Source: JAYZDK01 sp964604165
Lineage (GTDB): Bacteria > Myxococcota_A > UBA796 > CAJQPC01
NCBI GenBank assembly: GCA_964604165.1
Contig: CAZRYF010000098.1
Location: forward strand, 1-6,761
DNA length: 6,761 nucleotides
Direction of reading: 5' to 3'
A model generated the notes under the pieces. The model did not search any database. It was not told the origin of the DNA and saw only the letters and a program-made list of their open reading frames with translations. The position numbers and the translations under genes are program-made. Shown here piece after piece: positions 6,244 through 6,761 of the stretch. Position 1 is the first letter of the stretch. Each line of letters begins with the position of its first letter.

Positions 6244-6761
6244 TCAGAACGGGATGTCGTCCTCGGGCCAGTAGTTGAATGGCTCCATCGCCTCGCGGTG
6301 TTTGGTGGGTTGCTCCTTCTCGAGCCAATCCAGTACGGCCTTCTGGGTCTGTGGGCGAACGGGGGCGTTGCAGTGGCCCGCCAGCTGTTGGATGCGCCAG
6401 GTGTTCTTCGGGGTGCGGTGAATCTGTAGGGTGGCCCGTTCCGGGGAGAGCACCCGGTAGAAGGCGTGGGAGCCGGTCTGCAGCTGCTTGGCATACGTGC
6501 CTACGCAGTGGTGCATCTCGGCGCCTTCCTGGTCGAGATCAAAGGAGTTGAGAATGGGTTGAATGTGCTTTGTGCCGGCCAATGGGGGGGGAGGGAAGCG
6601 CTCGGGTCGGACGAATCGTTTTTTGTAGAGGGCCTCCCGCTGCTGGTTTCGGGCGGCCACGTAGCGGTCGTGGAGCGTGACCAGTTCTTCCCTTGTACGG
6701 CATTGAAGTGCGTGCGCCGGGAGGTGGCCGAGCTCCTCGGCGAGACGAAGGGTGTCCCTCA
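6244..6761 (-). CDS. PcfJ-like domain protein (5' partial)
   Basis: C-terminal 171 or so residues of a PcfJ-like protein. The frame is open through the right edge (upstream residues include EELVTLHDRYVAARNQQREA), so the GTG at 6660 is internal and the true start is outside. The diagnostic core is LDQEGAEMHHCVGTYAKQL: an acidic element, then the His-Cys-Val-Gly-x-Tyr motif. It is followed by GSHAFYRVL, ATLQIHRT, WRIQQLAGHCNAPV and VLDWLEKE, matching the order of the PcfJ-like domain (PF14284): strand with aromatic, A-T-L strand, Q-x-x-G-x-x-N and final helix. The family is named after a conjugative-plasmid protein of Enterococcus and occurs widely on plasmids, phages and chromosomal islands. 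Its biochemical role is unknown; the conserved His-Cys suggests a catalytic or metal site but this is not established. The tail ends acidic, WPEDDIPF. Confidence 0.82.
   Translation of the reverse strand, partial: RDTLRLAEELGHLPAHALQCRTREELVTLHDRYVAARNQQREALYKKRFVRPERFPPPPLAGTKHIQPILNSFDLDQEGAEMHHCVGTYAKQLQTGSHAFYRVLSPERATLQIHRTPKNTWRIQQLAGHCNAPVRPQTQKAVLDWLEKEQPTKHREAMEPFNYWPEDDIPF

Overview
The window is GC- and G-rich (many runs of seven to nine G) and fits a high-GC Gram-negative bacterium. An outer-membrane TonB-dependent receptor and a short lipoprotein support Gram-negative. A Myxococcota or other former deltaproteobacterial source is a guess from style, not shown by any marker gene.

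Layout, left to right: (1) a plus-strand gene cut by the left edge encodes most of a FecA-type TonB-dependent outer-membrane receptor. (2) Converging on it is a run of four minus-strand genes, read right to left: a DUF932-like protein (5507-4449), a short-signal lipoprotein with propeller-like repeats (4387-3629), queE (3539-2907) and folE2 (2907-1777). queE and folE2 overlap as TGATG and are surely co-transcribed; the other two are spaced 61 and 89 bases apart and may or may not share the transcript. (3) A plus-strand gene for a small two-helix membrane protein with a PH-like domain (5692-6186) starts divergently from the DUF932 gene. (4) A minus-strand PcfJ-like gene runs off the right edge.

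FolE2 converts GTP to dihydroneopterin triphosphate, the common entry to folate and 7-deazaguanine synthesis. QueE makes 7-carboxy-7-deazaguanine, the ring precursor of queuosine and of deazaguanine-modified DNA. QueD, which acts between them, and QueC are not in the window.

The most unusual feature is that FolE2 carries an in-frame C-terminal XRE-type helix-turn-helix domain while keeping all expected active-site residues. It may be an enzyme that also binds DNA, comparable in layout to BirA or NadR. The short queE leader holds a 13-base direct repeat and a near-perfect 12-base palindrome that are candidate targets. DUF932 and PcfJ-like families are both known from plasmids and phages, so the right third may be accessory DNA. 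No tRNA, rRNA, CRISPR array, transposase or integrase was seen.
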